A stretch of 64,000 nt of DNA from UMGS1649 sp045534225 (GCA_045534225.1 JAZSJJ010000007.1:1-64000); one strand, 5' to 3'; counted from the stretch's first letter, positions 17,552 through 26,996 are shown. The notes: generated from the sequence alone by a model not told the origin. Translations and numbers: made by a program.

Positions 17552-18904
17552 ATGAAACTCAAGATTCCATATAAAATTTGGATATTCACATTCATATTAT
17601 TTAATTGTTTTTCAGTATTCGCGGCAGAGCCACCTACTACAAACTCCAAAGCAGCTATTGCAATGGAAGCTGGTTCTGGCACCGTACTTTATGATAAAAA
17701 TATGAACGCTAAAGTATATCCTGCTAGCATAACAAAGATTATTACCGCTATTTTAGCGTTGGAAAATTTAGATTTAAACCAAAATATAGTAGCAACAAAA
17801 ACAGCCCTTAAAATACCATGGGACAGTTCTTCAGCATACATCAAAGAAGGTGAAATACTTACAGTAGATGAACTATTACATTGTCTTCTAATTTATTCAG
17901 GAAATGATGCTGCTAACGTTTTAGCTGAAGCGGTTTCAGGGAATGTTCAAGATTTTGTAAAGTTAATGAACGAAAAAGCCAAAGAGCTTGGTTGTACTGG
18001 AACGAATTTTGTAAACGCTCATGGTTACTCAGACGATAACCATTATACAACAGCATTAGACATTGCTAAAATTTTTAATTACTGCATACAGAACGAAAAG
18101 TTTGTTGAAATCATCTCTACAAAACTATATATAGTTCCAGAGACGAATAAAACTAAATCTAAAAGATATTTATATAACACAAACAGATTAATATTGACTA
18201 AAGAAGAAAGTAAGCATGCTAGATTTTATGAATACGCCATTGGTGGAAAAACCGGTTTCACTAACGAAGCTGGTAAAACATTAGTTACTCTAGGCCAAAA
18301 AGATGGTAAAACAATTATTATAGCCGTATTTAAGGCTGGTACTGTTAACGGAAAAGACGCTAGATATACGGATGCAATAAACTTATTTAATTACTCTTTT
18401 GACAACTTTACTAGACGTACTATTGATAATAAAGAAAACTATTCATTTGACTATATAAACTACGAGACAAACTTAAAATACAAATTAAACATTAAAGACA
18501 ATTTAGAGTTGCTGTTAAAAAACGATGAAACTATAACTACAATAGCTTATGAATTGAAATTAGACGAAACTAGTCTATCTACAGTTACTAAAGAAACATT
18601 TAAAGAAAATGAGGATTATGGTGACATTACATTTACAATAAATACAGATAAAGGTTCTTATAATGCAACTTATGATTTAACAATAGCCGAATTAAAAACA
18701 TTAAATATTGTTAAAGAGCCCGAATTTACAACAGCAATAATTATTTGCATAGTTTTAGTAATACTTGTAATATCTATTATTGCTAAACTAAAAAAAAGAA
18801 AAAACAAGAAAGAAAAACATCCACTAGATAAAGAGAAAGTAGAAAAAGAAATTAAAACCACTCTTAAGAGAAAAGCAAATAGAATTAGAAATTTGAATAA
18901 GTAA
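17552..18904 (+). CDS. D-alanyl-D-alanine carboxypeptidase
   Basis: A 450-aa low-molecular-weight penicillin-binding protein of the S11 family. It has a signal peptide (about 1-24), the active-site motif SITK with the nucleophile Ser, YSGNDAA, and GGKTGFT. The catalytic domain (about 30-270) removes the terminal D-Ala from peptidoglycan stem peptides. A beta-type domain follows, then one transmembrane helix (TAIIICIVLVILVISII) and a Lys-rich cytoplasmic tail. A true C-terminal helix rather than the usual amphipathic anchor is mildly unusual. Start ATG after GAGGTG. Monocistronic, ending at a bidirectional terminator. Confidence 0.93.
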   Translation: MKLKIPYKIWIFTFILFNCFSVFAAEPPTTNSKAAIAMEAGSGTVLYDKNMNAKVYPASITKIITAILALENLDLNQNIVATKTALKIPWDSSSAYIKEGEILTVDELLHCLLIYSGNDAANVLAEAVSGNVQDFVKLMNEKAKELGCTGTNFVNAHGYSDDNHYTTALDIAKIFNYCIQNEKFVEIISTKLYIVPETNKTKSKRYLYNTNRLILTKEESKHARFYEYAIGGKTGFTNEAGKTLVTLGQKDGKTIIIAVFKAGTVNGKDARYTDAINLFNYSFDNFTRRTIDNKENYSFDYINYETNLKYKLNIKDNLELLLKNDETITTIAYELKLDETSLSTVTKETFKENEDYGDITFTINTDKGSYNATYDLTIAELKTLNIVKEPEFTTAIIICIVLVILVISIIAKLKKRKNKKEKHPLDKEKVEKEIKTTLKRKANRIRNLNK

Positions 18905-18929
18905 ATAAAAGCCAATTAAAATGCAAATA

Positions 18930-18958
18930 AAAAATGAGTACCGATGGTACTCATTTTT
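18930..18958. terminator. Bidirectional terminator
   Basis: AAAAATGAGTACC / GGTACTCATTTTT between the convergent carboxypeptidase and tsf genes. Confidence 0.85.
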
Positions 18959-18979
18959 TATTTGTTCTATTTGTTTATA

Positions 18980-19624
18980 TTAACCATTAACTTGTTTCAT
19001 TACTTCTTCAGCAAAGTTTTCTTTTTTCTTTTCGATTCCTTCGCCTCTTTCAAATCTAACAAATCTTCTGATTACTATATTTTCACCAATTACAGCGATT
19101 TTTTCGTTAAGAACTTCTTGAACTGTTTTGTCTTGGTCTTTAACGAATGGTTGATCTAATAAACATACTTCCTCGAAAAATTTGTTTATTCTTCCTTCTA
19201 CCATTTTGTCTACAATTGCTGCTGGTTTTCCTTCGTTTAAAGCTTGTGCTTTAAGTATTTCTTTTTCAGCTTCTACAACATCAGCAGGAACTTCATCTCT
19301 TGAAACATATTTAGGATTTGATGCAACTATATGCATTGCAACATCTCTAACAAATGTTCTGAATTCTTCGTTTTTAGAAACGAAGTCAGTTTCAGAGTTT
19401 ACTTCAACTAATGCACCATATCTTCCGCTATGAATATAAGCTTCTACTAAACCTTCAGCTGCTATTCTACTAGCTTTTTTAGCTGCTTTAGCTATTCCTC
19501 TTTCACGTAATAGTTCAACTGCTTTGTCCATGTTTCCATCAGTTTCAACTAAAACTTTTTTGCAGTCCATAACGCCTGCACCTGTCATTTCTCTTAATTC
19601 TTTAACTTGTTCTGCTGTTACCAT
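18980..19624 (-). CDS. tsf: Elongation factor Ts, short form
   Basis: A 214-aa nucleotide exchange factor for EF-Tu. The N-terminal UBA-like domain (VKELREMTGAGVMDCKKVL) and the core (VEVNSETDFVSKNEEFRTFV) are conserved, with LLDQPFVKD near the end. It is shorter than the about 280-aa enterobacterial protein because one core subdomain is reduced. Start ATG lies 4 bases after the rpsB stop, so the two are translationally coupled. The gene is last in the rpsB-tsf unit. Confidence 0.95.
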   Translation of the reverse strand: MVTAEQVKELREMTGAGVMDCKKVLVETDGNMDKAVELLRERGIAKAAKKASRIAAEGLVEAYIHSGRYGALVEVNSETDFVSKNEEFRTFVRDVAMHIVASNPKYVSRDEVPADVVEAEKEILKAQALNEGKPAAIVDKMVEGRINKFFEEVCLLDQPFVKDQDKTVQEVLNEKIAVIGENIVIRRFVRFERGEGIEKKKENFAEEVMKQVNG

Positions 19625-19628
19625 ATTA

Positions 19629-20477
19629 TTATTCCTCCTTAGTTGTAGTTTCTTCTACTACTTCTTCTGTAGCTTTTTCTTGTCTTGGTCTTCTAGCTGG
19701 TCTATTTTGTTTTCTTTCTATTTTATCTTCGCCCATTTCTTTAACTAGTTCTTCCATAGTTTCTACATCATCAAGACCTAAATCTTCAACTGGTTCACCG
19801 TTTTTTCCAGCAATAACTGCGTCTGCCATTTTAGCTGTTATTAATTTAACTGCTCTTACAGCATCGTCATTACCAGGAATTACATAGTCAACATCGTTAG
19901 GGTTACAGTTAGAATCTATTAAACCAATTGTTGGTATACCAAGTTTTCTAGCTTCCTTAGTACAAATTAATTCTTTCTTAGAGTCTACTAAGAATATTAA
20001 TGATGGAAGTTTTTCCATATCTTTAATACCACCAAGGTTAAGGTTTAATTTTTCCATTTCAAGTTTTAATTTGCTAACTTCTTTCTTTGGAAGTAAATCG
20101 AATGTTCCATCAGCTTCCATAGTTTCTAATTCAACAAGTCTAGCTATTCTAGTTCTTATTGTTTTGAAGTTAGTTAATGTTCCACCTAACCATCTGCTGT
20201 TGATGTAGTACATTCCACATCTTTCAGCTTCTTCTTTGATGCATTCTGCTATTTGTTTTTTAGTTCCAACAAATAGTATTGAACCACCTTCACTAGCTAC
20301 TTTGTTAACTAGTTCGTAAGCTTCTACTGCTTTCTTTAAAGTTTTTTGTAAGTCAAGAATGTATATTCCATTTCTTGCTGTAAAGATGTAAGGAGCCATT
20401 CTTGGGTCCCATCTTTTTGTTTGGTGTCCAAAGTGTACACCAGCTTCTAGTAATGATCTCATAGGTATAATTGCCAT
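19629..20477 (-). CDS. rpsB: 30S ribosomal protein S2
   Basis: A 282-aa ribosomal protein. Hallmarks are LLEAGVHFGHQTKRWDP, FVGTKKQI, RWLGGTLTNFKTI and GIPTIGLIDSNCNPNDVDYVIPGNDDA. The last 45 residues form a charged extension (EDKIERKQNRPARRPRQEK, then Glu/Thr-rich) beyond the usual end of S2. The AAAAAAGGAGG ribosome site is strong. A structured leader at 20508-20563 precedes it, consistent with autoregulation. Confidence 0.97.
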   Translation of the reverse strand: MAIIPMRSLLEAGVHFGHQTKRWDPRMAPYIFTARNGIYILDLQKTLKKAVEAYELVNKVASEGGSILFVGTKKQIAECIKEEAERCGMYYINSRWLGGTLTNFKTIRTRIARLVELETMEADGTFDLLPKKEVSKLKLEMEKLNLNLGGIKDMEKLPSLIFLVDSKKELICTKEARKLGIPTIGLIDSNCNPNDVDYVIPGNDDAVRAVKLITAKMADAVIAGKNGEPVEDLGLDDVETMEELVKEMGEDKIERKQNRPARRPRQEKATEEVVEETTTKEE

Positions 20478-20507
20478 TTTAAAATTCCTCCTTTTTTAGT
20501 TTCCTCC

Positions 20508-20563
20508 ACAAACTTTGGCATCTATATGACCTCTTTCGAGGAAAGGCTATAGACTTTGTTTGT
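20508..20563 (-). ncRNA. Structured leader RNA of rpsB (putative S2 leader)
   Basis: On the minus-strand transcript three helices nest: ACAAAC with GTTTGT, TCTATA with TATAGA, and CCTC with GAGG closing a GAAA tetraloop. The GNRA loop exists only in the minus-strand RNA, which supports that polarity. The element ends about 30 bases before the rpsB start codon. It may be a binding site for S2 or another ribosomal protein. I do not recognise it as a known family. Confidence 0.5.
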
Positions 20564-20658
20564 GTGTGTATTATCACATACGTGACTTATCAAGTATAAC
20601 ATAATTTTTATTTATTTTCAACTATTTTTAACATAAATGTCTAGTATATTTACATAAA

Positions 20659-20689
20659 AATAATGAGCAGTTTAATTTTGCTCATTATT
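20659..20689 (-). terminator. Terminator overlapping the end of the LCP gene
   Basis: AATAATGAGCA / TGCTCATTATT on the minus strand. The 5' arm lies inside the last codons of the 20672-21640 gene and the stop is in the loop. Confidence 0.65.
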
Positions 20690-21640
20690 TAAGGTGTCAT
20701 TATTTGTTTCCACAGGTGTATACACCCATTCTTCTTTAATTATTTTTCTTGCTTTTTCTTTATTTACAAGCACACATGCGGTTCCATCAACTACATAGTT
20801 AATGTCTAAAAGTGGCATATTTGTTGAGACAACATTTTTAAGGTCTACCTCTTTAATTTCTCCTAAATACTTCATGCCTTCTCTAACTGTAATATTAGTA
20901 TTCGTATTGCTTAAAACGATGTCTTTTATATCCATTAGTTTCATAAGTGTCTTTGTAGAGACCAGATTTTTAATTAATGCTGTTATTACATTTCTTTGCA
21001 TTTTGCCTCTTGATAAATCCCCATCTTTATAGTCTCTATTTCTAATTAGCGTTTCAACTTGTTTTGCATTTAATGTTTGTTCGCCTTTAGGGAATGCTAG
21101 ATTCCACTTACCCGTTTTCTTATCCAACTTCCAAACATCATCGTCTAATGTTATATTTATACCGCCTATTGCGTCTACAACATCCGATACAACCTTTAAG
21201 TTTATTACAGCATAATAATCTATCTTAACATCCAAAAGCTTCTCTATTTCGCCTATAAACTCATTTGTATACTTGCCGCCACGATAAATTGTATTTATCT
21301 TGTTGGTTGCATACTTATGGTCTGTATAAGTGTCTCTTGGAATAGACATCATATATAACTTATTGTTAACCGTGTCATATTTTGCATAAATTATACTATC
21401 TGTTCTTAACCCATCTTTATCTACACCCGCGAAAAGCAAAGATACATTATCTTTTTTGGGTTCATTAGAATATTTAAACAATTCGTCTTCCGGGTTACTT
21501 GCTGATGCGCTTGTAGCGCCCAACATATTATTTATGTTGAAAAGCGCTACCCATGCAATCACTGATATTATTGTTATACCTGTACAAAATCTTGTTATTT
21601 TTGCACATAATGTACGTTTCTTCTTTTTCAAACTCATCAT
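20672..21640 (-). CDS. LytR-CpsA-Psr family wall polymer ligase
   Basis: A 322-aa membrane-anchored enzyme. One N-terminal transmembrane helix (about 17-36) precedes the LCP domain with FAGVDKDGLRTDSI, SIPRDTYTD, ATNKINTIYRGG and the conserved Arg in IRNRDYKDGDLSRGKMQRNVI. The family transfers undecaprenyl-linked teichoic acid or capsule polymers to peptidoglycan outside the cell. The gene is 9 bases after cvpA and last in rarA-DUF5711-cvpA-LCP. The start is uncertain: two ATGs sit right behind AAGGA, and a TTG three codons in has better spacing. Confidence 0.9.
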   Translation of the reverse strand: MMSLKKKKRTLCAKITRFCTGITIISVIAWVALFNINNMLGATSASASNPEDELFKYSNEPKKDNVSLLFAGVDKDGLRTDSIIYAKYDTVNNKLYMMSIPRDTYTDHKYATNKINTIYRGGKYTNEFIGEIEKLLDVKIDYYAVINLKVVSDVVDAIGGINITLDDDVWKLDKKTGKWNLAFPKGEQTLNAKQVETLIRNRDYKDGDLSRGKMQRNVITALIKNLVSTKTLMKLMDIKDIVLSNTNTNITVREGMKYLGEIKEVDLKNVVSTNMPLLDINYVVDGTACVLVNKEKARKIIKEEWVYTPVETNNDTLNNEQN

Positions 21641-21649
21641 TCCTTATTA

Positions 21650-22324
21650 CTATAGTATGCTTATTATAAATGATAATAACCAGTTGTTGTCATATATTAA
21701 TTTAGCAAGAACCGTATCATTTAATAATCTAACTGCTTTAGCCATAAAGTCTATCGGAGACATGAAGCTTATTAAACCAAATACCATCCATATCTTTATT
21801 AGCATAAACCCACTTTCTAATCCCAGTCCAACTAACTTGTTCATTTCTTTTAGCAGTGGAAGTTCAAATACCAATTCTAGAATAAAGAACGCTATACTTA
21901 GAACAACTTTAGCTGTTATGAATATAAGCATAAATCCTATACCTATAAACAAGTAATTTACAACTTTATTAGCCAATACCGCACTACTTGCTTGTAATTC
22001 CTTATTTATTTTTTTAACTAATTTACCAATTATATCTCCACCTATTGGCATGTTTGAAGCTATATCTGTAACAACATCTGCAACTGGATTTTCACCTTTA
22101 GTTAAATCTAAAACATTAACTAACGATGTTTTTATTGTTTTTGCTGCTACCGCTCCCACTTCAGTTTTCTTAAGAGCCATACCAGTTGTATTAGCTAATA
22201 GATAAGCCGCAACGAATGCAACTATAAATGTACCAAAACTCGCTATAAGTTTTAATCCACCTTTATTGTAGCCTACGCCTGCTGCGCCTAAAAACAAGGC
22301 TACTATAATTATATCAATAATCAT
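21650..22324 (-). CDS. CvpA family membrane protein
   Basis: A 224-aa protein with four hydrophobic helices and the CvpA N-terminus (IDIIIVALFLGAAGVGYNKGGLKLIASFGTFIV). The family is named after a colicin V production gene of E. coli, but its molecular role is poorly understood. Start ATG after GGGGGAAAG, 13 bases after the upstream gene. It sits between a propeller protein and the LCP ligase, which suggests an envelope function. Confidence 0.8.
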   Translation of the reverse strand: MIIDIIIVALFLGAAGVGYNKGGLKLIASFGTFIVAFVAAYLLANTTGMALKKTEVGAVAAKTIKTSLVNVLDLTKGENPVADVVTDIASNMPIGGDIIGKLVKKINKELQASSAVLANKVVNYLFIGIGFMLIFITAKVVLSIAFFILELVFELPLLKEMNKLVGLGLESGFMLIKIWMVFGLISFMSPIDFMAKAVRLLNDTVLAKLIYDNNWLLSFIISIL

Positions 22325-22337
22325 TTTTCTTTCCCCC

Positions 22338-23513
22338 TTATATTGTATAAATTATTAACTTATTTGAAACAAGAAACGCTATGTTATTTCCTTCTCCTAA
22401 AATAACCGGTTTTGTTATAACCATATCACTATTATACTCTTTAATTTTCATCTTGTAATTATTGTATACGTACATTTCTTTTTGAAAACACACATACACT
22501 TTATCTTTTAAGTAGATATAGTGTTTTGGCATTTCCTTTATCTCTACTTCCTCTTTATCTTTTCCACCTATATTTTTTATGCCTAATAAATATTTGCCAT
22601 TATTAAACTCTACATATGAATATTTGTTTTCATCTAAATCTAGTGAAACTATAGCAGTTTGCTCAATGCTACTTTTCTTTTCTTTTTTAGTATTCATATC
22701 TAATTGAACAATGCTTTTATCTGTTCTATAAACAAGCTTATTGCCTATCAAGTCCATTTCATATATTAAAGAATTTTCTTCTGATGCGAGGTCTACAACC
22801 TTCGAACCGTCTTTTAACTCTACAAGTTTAATCAACGAAGCCGCGCTTATTCCGTTTATGTTTATATCTACATAAATAAGTTTTTTAGAATCTTCAGACA
22901 ATATATATTGGCCTATTGTATTGTTGCTAAGCTTAACATTATATTTTGCCTTACCATGTTTATCATAGACCGCAAGTATTGTTTTATTTCCAGAAGCTTC
23001 ATATTCTATAACACTATCACCTTTGGAATTTATATTTCCTGAAAGTATTTTCCCTTCAACTCTTATTTGTGCAGTTTCGTATTTATCATTAAATATATAT
23101 ACAATTGACTTGTCTGTATTTATAATTTGAAGATATCTGCCGTTAGTAAAAATCTTTGCATCAATCGCACCTTGCATTTTTACTTCCCATGTTTTTCTTC
23201 CATATTTATTATATGTTGTTATCTTGTCCGAATCTGCGATTAAAACCTCATTATAATATGAATAAATTTTGTTGTTTGAACTTATTAGGTCCACTTTTAC
23301 AACATCTTCGTCTGTTATATTTTTGTTTAACACTAAACCAAAGTCCGAATAATTCATTATACAAAGAATTATTGCAAGACCTAACGCAATTAACACAAAT
23401 GTTAATATTTGTTTTTTATTAAACCCCTTAAATTCTGGCAATTTTATTACTATCTTCTTTTTAGGTTTAGACTCGTGTTTCTTATTTTCTTCTCTTTTAT
23501 CTTTTCTTGACAC
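22338..23513 (-). CDS. Membrane-anchored beta-propeller protein (DUF5711-like)
   Basis: A 391-aa protein with a short basic cytoplasmic tail (residues 1-33, many Lys), one transmembrane helix (ILTFVLIALGLAIILCIMNYS), and a long extracytoplasmic region of repeated beta blades, such as VLIADSDKITTYNKYGRKTWEV and QLDMNTKKEKKSS. It resembles PQQ/WD-like sensors found in clostridial envelope loci. The start is GTG behind GGGAGGTTAGATA, and it overlaps the rarA stop codon by one base, so translation is coupled. No catalytic motif is seen. Confidence 0.7.
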   Translation of the reverse strand: MSRKDKREENKKHESKPKKKIVIKLPEFKGFNKKQILTFVLIALGLAIILCIMNYSDFGLVLNKNITDEDVVKVDLISSNNKIYSYYNEVLIADSDKITTYNKYGRKTWEVKMQGAIDAKIFTNGRYLQIINTDKSIVYIFNDKYETAQIRVEGKILSGNINSKGDSVIEYEASGNKTILAVYDKHGKAKYNVKLSNNTIGQYILSEDSKKLIYVDININGISAASLIKLVELKDGSKVVDLASEENSLIYEMDLIGNKLVYRTDKSIVQLDMNTKKEKKSSIEQTAIVSLDLDENKYSYVEFNNGKYLLGIKNIGGKDKEEVEIKEMPKHYIYLKDKVYVCFQKEMYVYNNYKMKIKEYNSDMVITKPVILGEGNNIAFLVSNKLIIYTI

Positions 23514-24754
23514 TATCTAACCTCCCATTCTTTAGGAATATAGTATTTTTTGTCTTTTATTTCATCTGGCAAATATTGTTGTTCTACTATTCCACCAGGA
23601 TAATCATGTGGATACTTGTACCCAACATGATATCCGTCTTTTTCCATCTCTTTTACTGGCGCATTTCTAATATGCATCGGAACTTCTCCAACATCCATAT
23701 TACGCACATCTTCTATTGCATTATTTATAGCCATATATGCGCTGTTAGATTTTCTAGAATTAGCAACTACGCATACAGCTTCTGCAAGTATTATTCTTGC
23801 TTCCGGCATTCCTACTTGATGTACTGCTTGCATCGCAGCATTTGCTACAACAAGTGCATTTGGGTTAGCCAAGCCTACATCTTCTGCTGCACATATTACA
23901 ATTCTTCTAGCTATAAACATAGGATCTTCTCCAGCTTCTAGCATTCTTGCTAAGTAATGTATCGCAGCGTCCGGATCGCTTCCACGCATTGATTTGATAA
24001 ATGCAGATATTGTATCATAATGTACTTCAGAATTTTTATCATAGTACAACTTCCTACTTTGGAGGCATTCTTCTAGTATTTCAGCTGTTACTTTAACACT
24101 TCCATCCGCTTCAAGTTCTGAGCTTATTACTGCAAGTTCTAATGCATTTAATGCAGTTCTTACATCTCCTTCTGTTGTTCTTGCTAAAAATCCTATAGCA
24201 TCATCATCTATATCTATTTTATAATTTCCTAGACCATTTTCTTTATTACTTAAAGTAGACTTAATTATATCTTCTACAGCATCTACAGTTAATGGTTCTA
24301 ATTTGAATATTGTTGATCTTGAAACCAAAGCTTTATTTACTTCAAAATACGGATTCTCTGTTGTTGCACCTATAAGTATTATTGTTCCCTTTTCCACCAT
24401 AGGCAAAAGTGCATCTTGTTGCAACTTGTTAAATCTATGTATTTCATCGATAAATACTATTGTCTTTCCGCTTGGATTAAAGAACAAGTTATTAGTATCT
24501 TCTGCTATTTTCTTTATATCTGATACCCCTGCAGAAGTGGCATTTAGTTCAACAAAGTTATATTTTGTAGTGTTCGCTATTACCCTAGCAAGCGATGTTT
24601 TCCCACAACCTGGTGGTCCCCAAAATATTACAGAAGTTAATCTATCTGCTTTAATTAATCTATATAACAACTTATCTTTACCCACGATATGTTCTTGTCC
24701 ATAGAACTCTTCTAGCGTTGTTGGCTTCATTCTAAACGCAAGTGGTTTGTCCAT
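23513..24754 (-). CDS. rarA: Replication-associated recombination protein A (MgsA/RarA)
   Basis: A 413-aa AAA+ ATPase acting at stalled replication forks. The Walker A motif is GPPGCGKTSLARVIA near residue 46, Walker B is IVFIDEIHRFN, and sensor 1 lies in GATTENPYFEV. The C-terminal tetramerisation domain includes DPDAAIHYLARMLEAGEDP and RRIVICAAEDVGLANP. Length is typical. First gene of rarA-DUF5711-cvpA-LCP. Its pairing with envelope genes looks like simple co-transcription. Confidence 0.95.
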   Translation of the reverse strand: MDKPLAFRMKPTTLEEFYGQEHIVGKDKLLYRLIKADRLTSVIFWGPPGCGKTSLARVIANTTKYNFVELNATSAGVSDIKKIAEDTNNLFFNPSGKTIVFIDEIHRFNKLQQDALLPMVEKGTIILIGATTENPYFEVNKALVSRSTIFKLEPLTVDAVEDIIKSTLSNKENGLGNYKIDIDDDAIGFLARTTEGDVRTALNALELAVISSELEADGSVKVTAEILEECLQSRKLYYDKNSEVHYDTISAFIKSMRGSDPDAAIHYLARMLEAGEDPMFIARRIVICAAEDVGLANPNALVVANAAMQAVHQVGMPEARIILAEAVCVVANSRKSNSAYMAINNAIEDVRNMDVGEVPMHIRNAPVKEMEKDGYHVGYKYPHDYPGGIVEQQYLPDEIKDKKYYIPKEWEVR

Positions 24755-24860
24755 AAGTTTCCCCTTTTACTATATATACCGACATTATATATTAAGTTTT
24801 TTGAAAAATCAATGGAAAACACATAATTTATACAGTTAGCAAAATGATAAAAAAACCAAA

Positions 24861-24895
24861 AAGAAAAGTGTTATGATAAAGATAACACTTTTCTT
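24861..24895 (-). terminator. Terminator of the fapR-to-radical-SAM unit
   Basis: AAGAAAAGTGTTAT / ATAACACTTTTCTT, directly after the stop of the radical SAM gene. Confidence 0.8.
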
Positions 24896-24898
24896 AAT

Positions 24899-25864
24899 TT
24901 ACTTAATTTTTACTCTGACTTTTCCACTGTATCCACTTTCATATTGTGGTATGTTGGATTTCTTGGCACCTACAACATAGTTTATTTGTGCGTCCGGTAC
25001 CTTTATCTCTATCTCTCTATTTTCTTTAGCCTTGCTTATTTTATCCATAGTATGTTTTTTGGCTATATTGGATAAAACTTGTTCTTTGTAATTATCACAA
25101 ACAGGGCCTTTTATATCTTCATTTTTAGAGTTAATTTCTTCTGTTGTTTGAAGTCCTACTCTAATAACTTTTATATTATGCTTAATGTATTCTTCATACA
25201 TAGCACTTGCTCTAGACACAGCATCTTCAACCTCTAAAGCTTTGTATTCTCCTGATTCATACATATCCCAAAGCTTACTTTCTTTAAGAACATATACAGG
25301 ATATATTCTAACCATTTTAGGTTTAAGTTCTATACTCTTTCTTACCGTTTCAAGTTCTTTTTCTAATGTGCTATCTGGCAACCCAACCATTACTTGATGT
25401 CCAAGTTCAAAACCATATTTGTTTATTAAATTAGACGCCTTAACTACATCTTTCGATGTATGTCCACGCTTAGCTTTAAGTAGCACTTCATCATCCATAG
25501 ATTGAACACCAAGTTCAATTACAGAAACATTGTATCCTTTAAGAATCTTAAGAATTAGTTCGCTAATATAATCTGGTCTTGTAGATATACGAATATCTGT
25601 TACAGTTCCTTTTTCTATATATTCATTTGCAACCTTTAGAAATCTTACTTGGTCTTCCATTTCGAGACCAGTAAAACTTCCACCAAAGAATGCTATTTGT
25701 TTCTTTTTGTTCTTATCTTTATATAACGCTAGATGTCTTTCAATCTCATTTCTTACATCTTGTTCTGTAACATCACGAGTTTCACCACTAATCTTTCTTT
25801 GGTTACAGAAAACGCATTCATTCTTGCATCCTCTATGAGGTATGAATATTGGAATTATATACAT
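24899..25864 (-). CDS. Radical SAM protein, Elp3-like
   Basis: About 321 aa from the proposed start MYIIPIFIPHRG. The [4Fe-4S] cluster motif CKNECVFCNQ follows at once, then FFGGSFTGL, TRPDYI and GVQSMDDEVLLKAKRGH, typical of the Elp3-related group. A C-terminal segment follows without the full acetyltransferase domain. Such genes commonly follow rnc in Clostridia; the substrate is unknown. The frame stays open upstream to a GTG at 25978, but that would overlap rnc by 68 bases, and family members begin just before the cluster motif. The ribosome site at the chosen ATG is weak (AAAGAAG). Confidence 0.8.
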   Translation of the reverse strand: MYIIPIFIPHRGCKNECVFCNQRKISGETRDVTEQDVRNEIERHLALYKDKNKKKQIAFFGGSFTGLEMEDQVRFLKVANEYIEKGTVTDIRISTRPDYISELILKILKGYNVSVIELGVQSMDDEVLLKAKRGHTSKDVVKASNLINKYGFELGHQVMVGLPDSTLEKELETVRKSIELKPKMVRIYPVYVLKESKLWDMYESGEYKALEVEDAVSRASAMYEEYIKHNIKVIRVGLQTTEEINSKNEDIKGPVCDNYKEQVLSNIAKKHTMDKISKAKENREIEIKVPDAQINYVVGAKKSNIPQYESGYSGKVRVKIK

Positions 25865-25910
25865 ATCTTCTTTTTTAATATGTAATCCCAATTCTTTTTT
25901 TAAGTCTATC

Positions 25911-26603
25911 TTAATCTTTAATTTTTTCAATGGCTTGTTTTGCTGCATTTTGTTCTGACAGTTTCTTTGTTTTTCCACTACCTTCTCCTATTTTCTTATC
26001 ATTAAAATATACTGCACTAAAGAACATTTTGGCATGATCTTTACCTTGCTCTTTTTCTAGTACATATTCTATCTTTACATTACCGTTTCTTTGAAGTATT
26101 TCTTGAAGTCTTGTTTTGTAGTCTAAAGTATCTTCTTTAGCTACAACATAATCTATTGTGCTTTTTATCATATCCAAGCATACTCTATTTGCTTCGTCAT
26201 ATCCACCATCTAAATATACTGCGCCAAGAATTGCTTCAAACATATCTGCAAGTATTGCATCTTTTTTGTTTCCGCCTGTATTTATTTCACATTTACCAAG
26301 ACGTATATCTTTTGCTAAGTTTCTTTCGCGTATTATCCTACTAAGCGATGCTTCACAAACAATCTCAGCACGCTTTTTACTCATAACACCTTCTTTTAGC
26401 TTTGGTTCTACATTATACAAATATATTGACACAATATGCTCTAATATTGCATCTCCTAAAAATTCTAACCTTTCATTGTATTTGGTTATGTCTTCACCCG
26501 TTCTTTCATATGCATAAGACTTATGTGTAAGAGCTGTTTTAAGTAACTCTTTGTTTTTAAATACATATCCTATTTTCTTTTCTATATCTATTAAACTTAG
26601 CAT
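25911..26603 (-). CDS. rnc: Ribonuclease III
   Basis: A 230-aa double-strand-specific endoribonuclease for rRNA and mRNA processing. The catalytic signature ERLEFLGDAILEHIVS and the second acidic site (ADMFEAILGAVYLDGG) are present. A C-terminal dsRNA-binding domain (DYKTRLQEILQRNG to SEQNAAKQAIEKI) completes it. The start is an ATG 8 bases after GGAG; a GTG three codons upstream overlaps that site. It follows acpP, but a terminator-like hairpin lies between them. Confidence 0.96.
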   Translation of the reverse strand: MLSLIDIEKKIGYVFKNKELLKTALTHKSYAYERTGEDITKYNERLEFLGDAILEHIVSIYLYNVEPKLKEGVMSKKRAEIVCEASLSRIIRERNLAKDIRLGKCEINTGGNKKDAILADMFEAILGAVYLDGGYDEANRVCLDMIKSTIDYVVAKEDTLDYKTRLQEILQRNGNVKIEYVLEKEQGKDHAKMFFSAVYFNDKKIGEGSGKTKKLSEQNAAKQAIEKIKD

Positions 26604-26643
26604 AATACTCACTCCATTTATTATTTTACCATAAAAAAGAAAA

Positions 26644-26670
26644 AAATAACAGTACTAAGTACTGTTATTT
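26644..26670 (-). terminator. Intercistronic terminator between acpP and rnc
   Basis: Near-perfect repeat AAATAACAGTACT / AGTACTGTTATTT followed on the minus strand by a long T-rich run (TTTTTTTCTTTTTT). It would let acpP be made at far higher levels than rnc. Confidence 0.75.
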
Positions 26671-26686
26671 ACATTTTCTATTTATA

Positions 26687-26923
26687 TTAGACTACTGATT
26701 TAATATATTCAACCACGTCACCAACTGATACGATTTTTTCAGCTTCAACTTCTGGTACTTCAATACCGAATTCTTCTTCTAATGCCATTATTAATTCAAC
26801 AACATCTAAAGAATCTGCTCCTAAATCATCAATAAATGTGGTAGCTGTTGTTATACTACTTTCATCTTCTATTCCTAATTGTTCCATTATTACTTCTCTT
26901 ACTTTTTCAAAAACATTATCCAC
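26687..26923 (-). CDS. acpP: Acyl carrier protein
   Basis: A 78-aa acidic carrier of fatty acid intermediates. The 4'-phosphopantetheine is attached at Ser38 in LGADSLDVVELIMALEEEFG. The start is GTG (VDNVFEKVRE), 8 bases after GGAGGTG. An ATG five codons upstream is part of the ribosome site itself and would leave no Shine-Dalgarno. It lies in fapR-plsX-acpP-rnc; the fabD and fabG genes often found between plsX and acpP are missing. Confidence 0.95.
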   Translation of the reverse strand: MDNVFEKVREVIMEQLGIEDESSITTATTFIDDLGADSLDVVELIMALEEEFGIEVPEVEAEKIVSVGDVVEYIKSVV

Positions 26924-26996
26924 TTTATTCACCTCCATGTTAAAGCTTATATGTGTATTATCTATTATTTTTGTACTGTTGTCAATAGTTTTGTAA

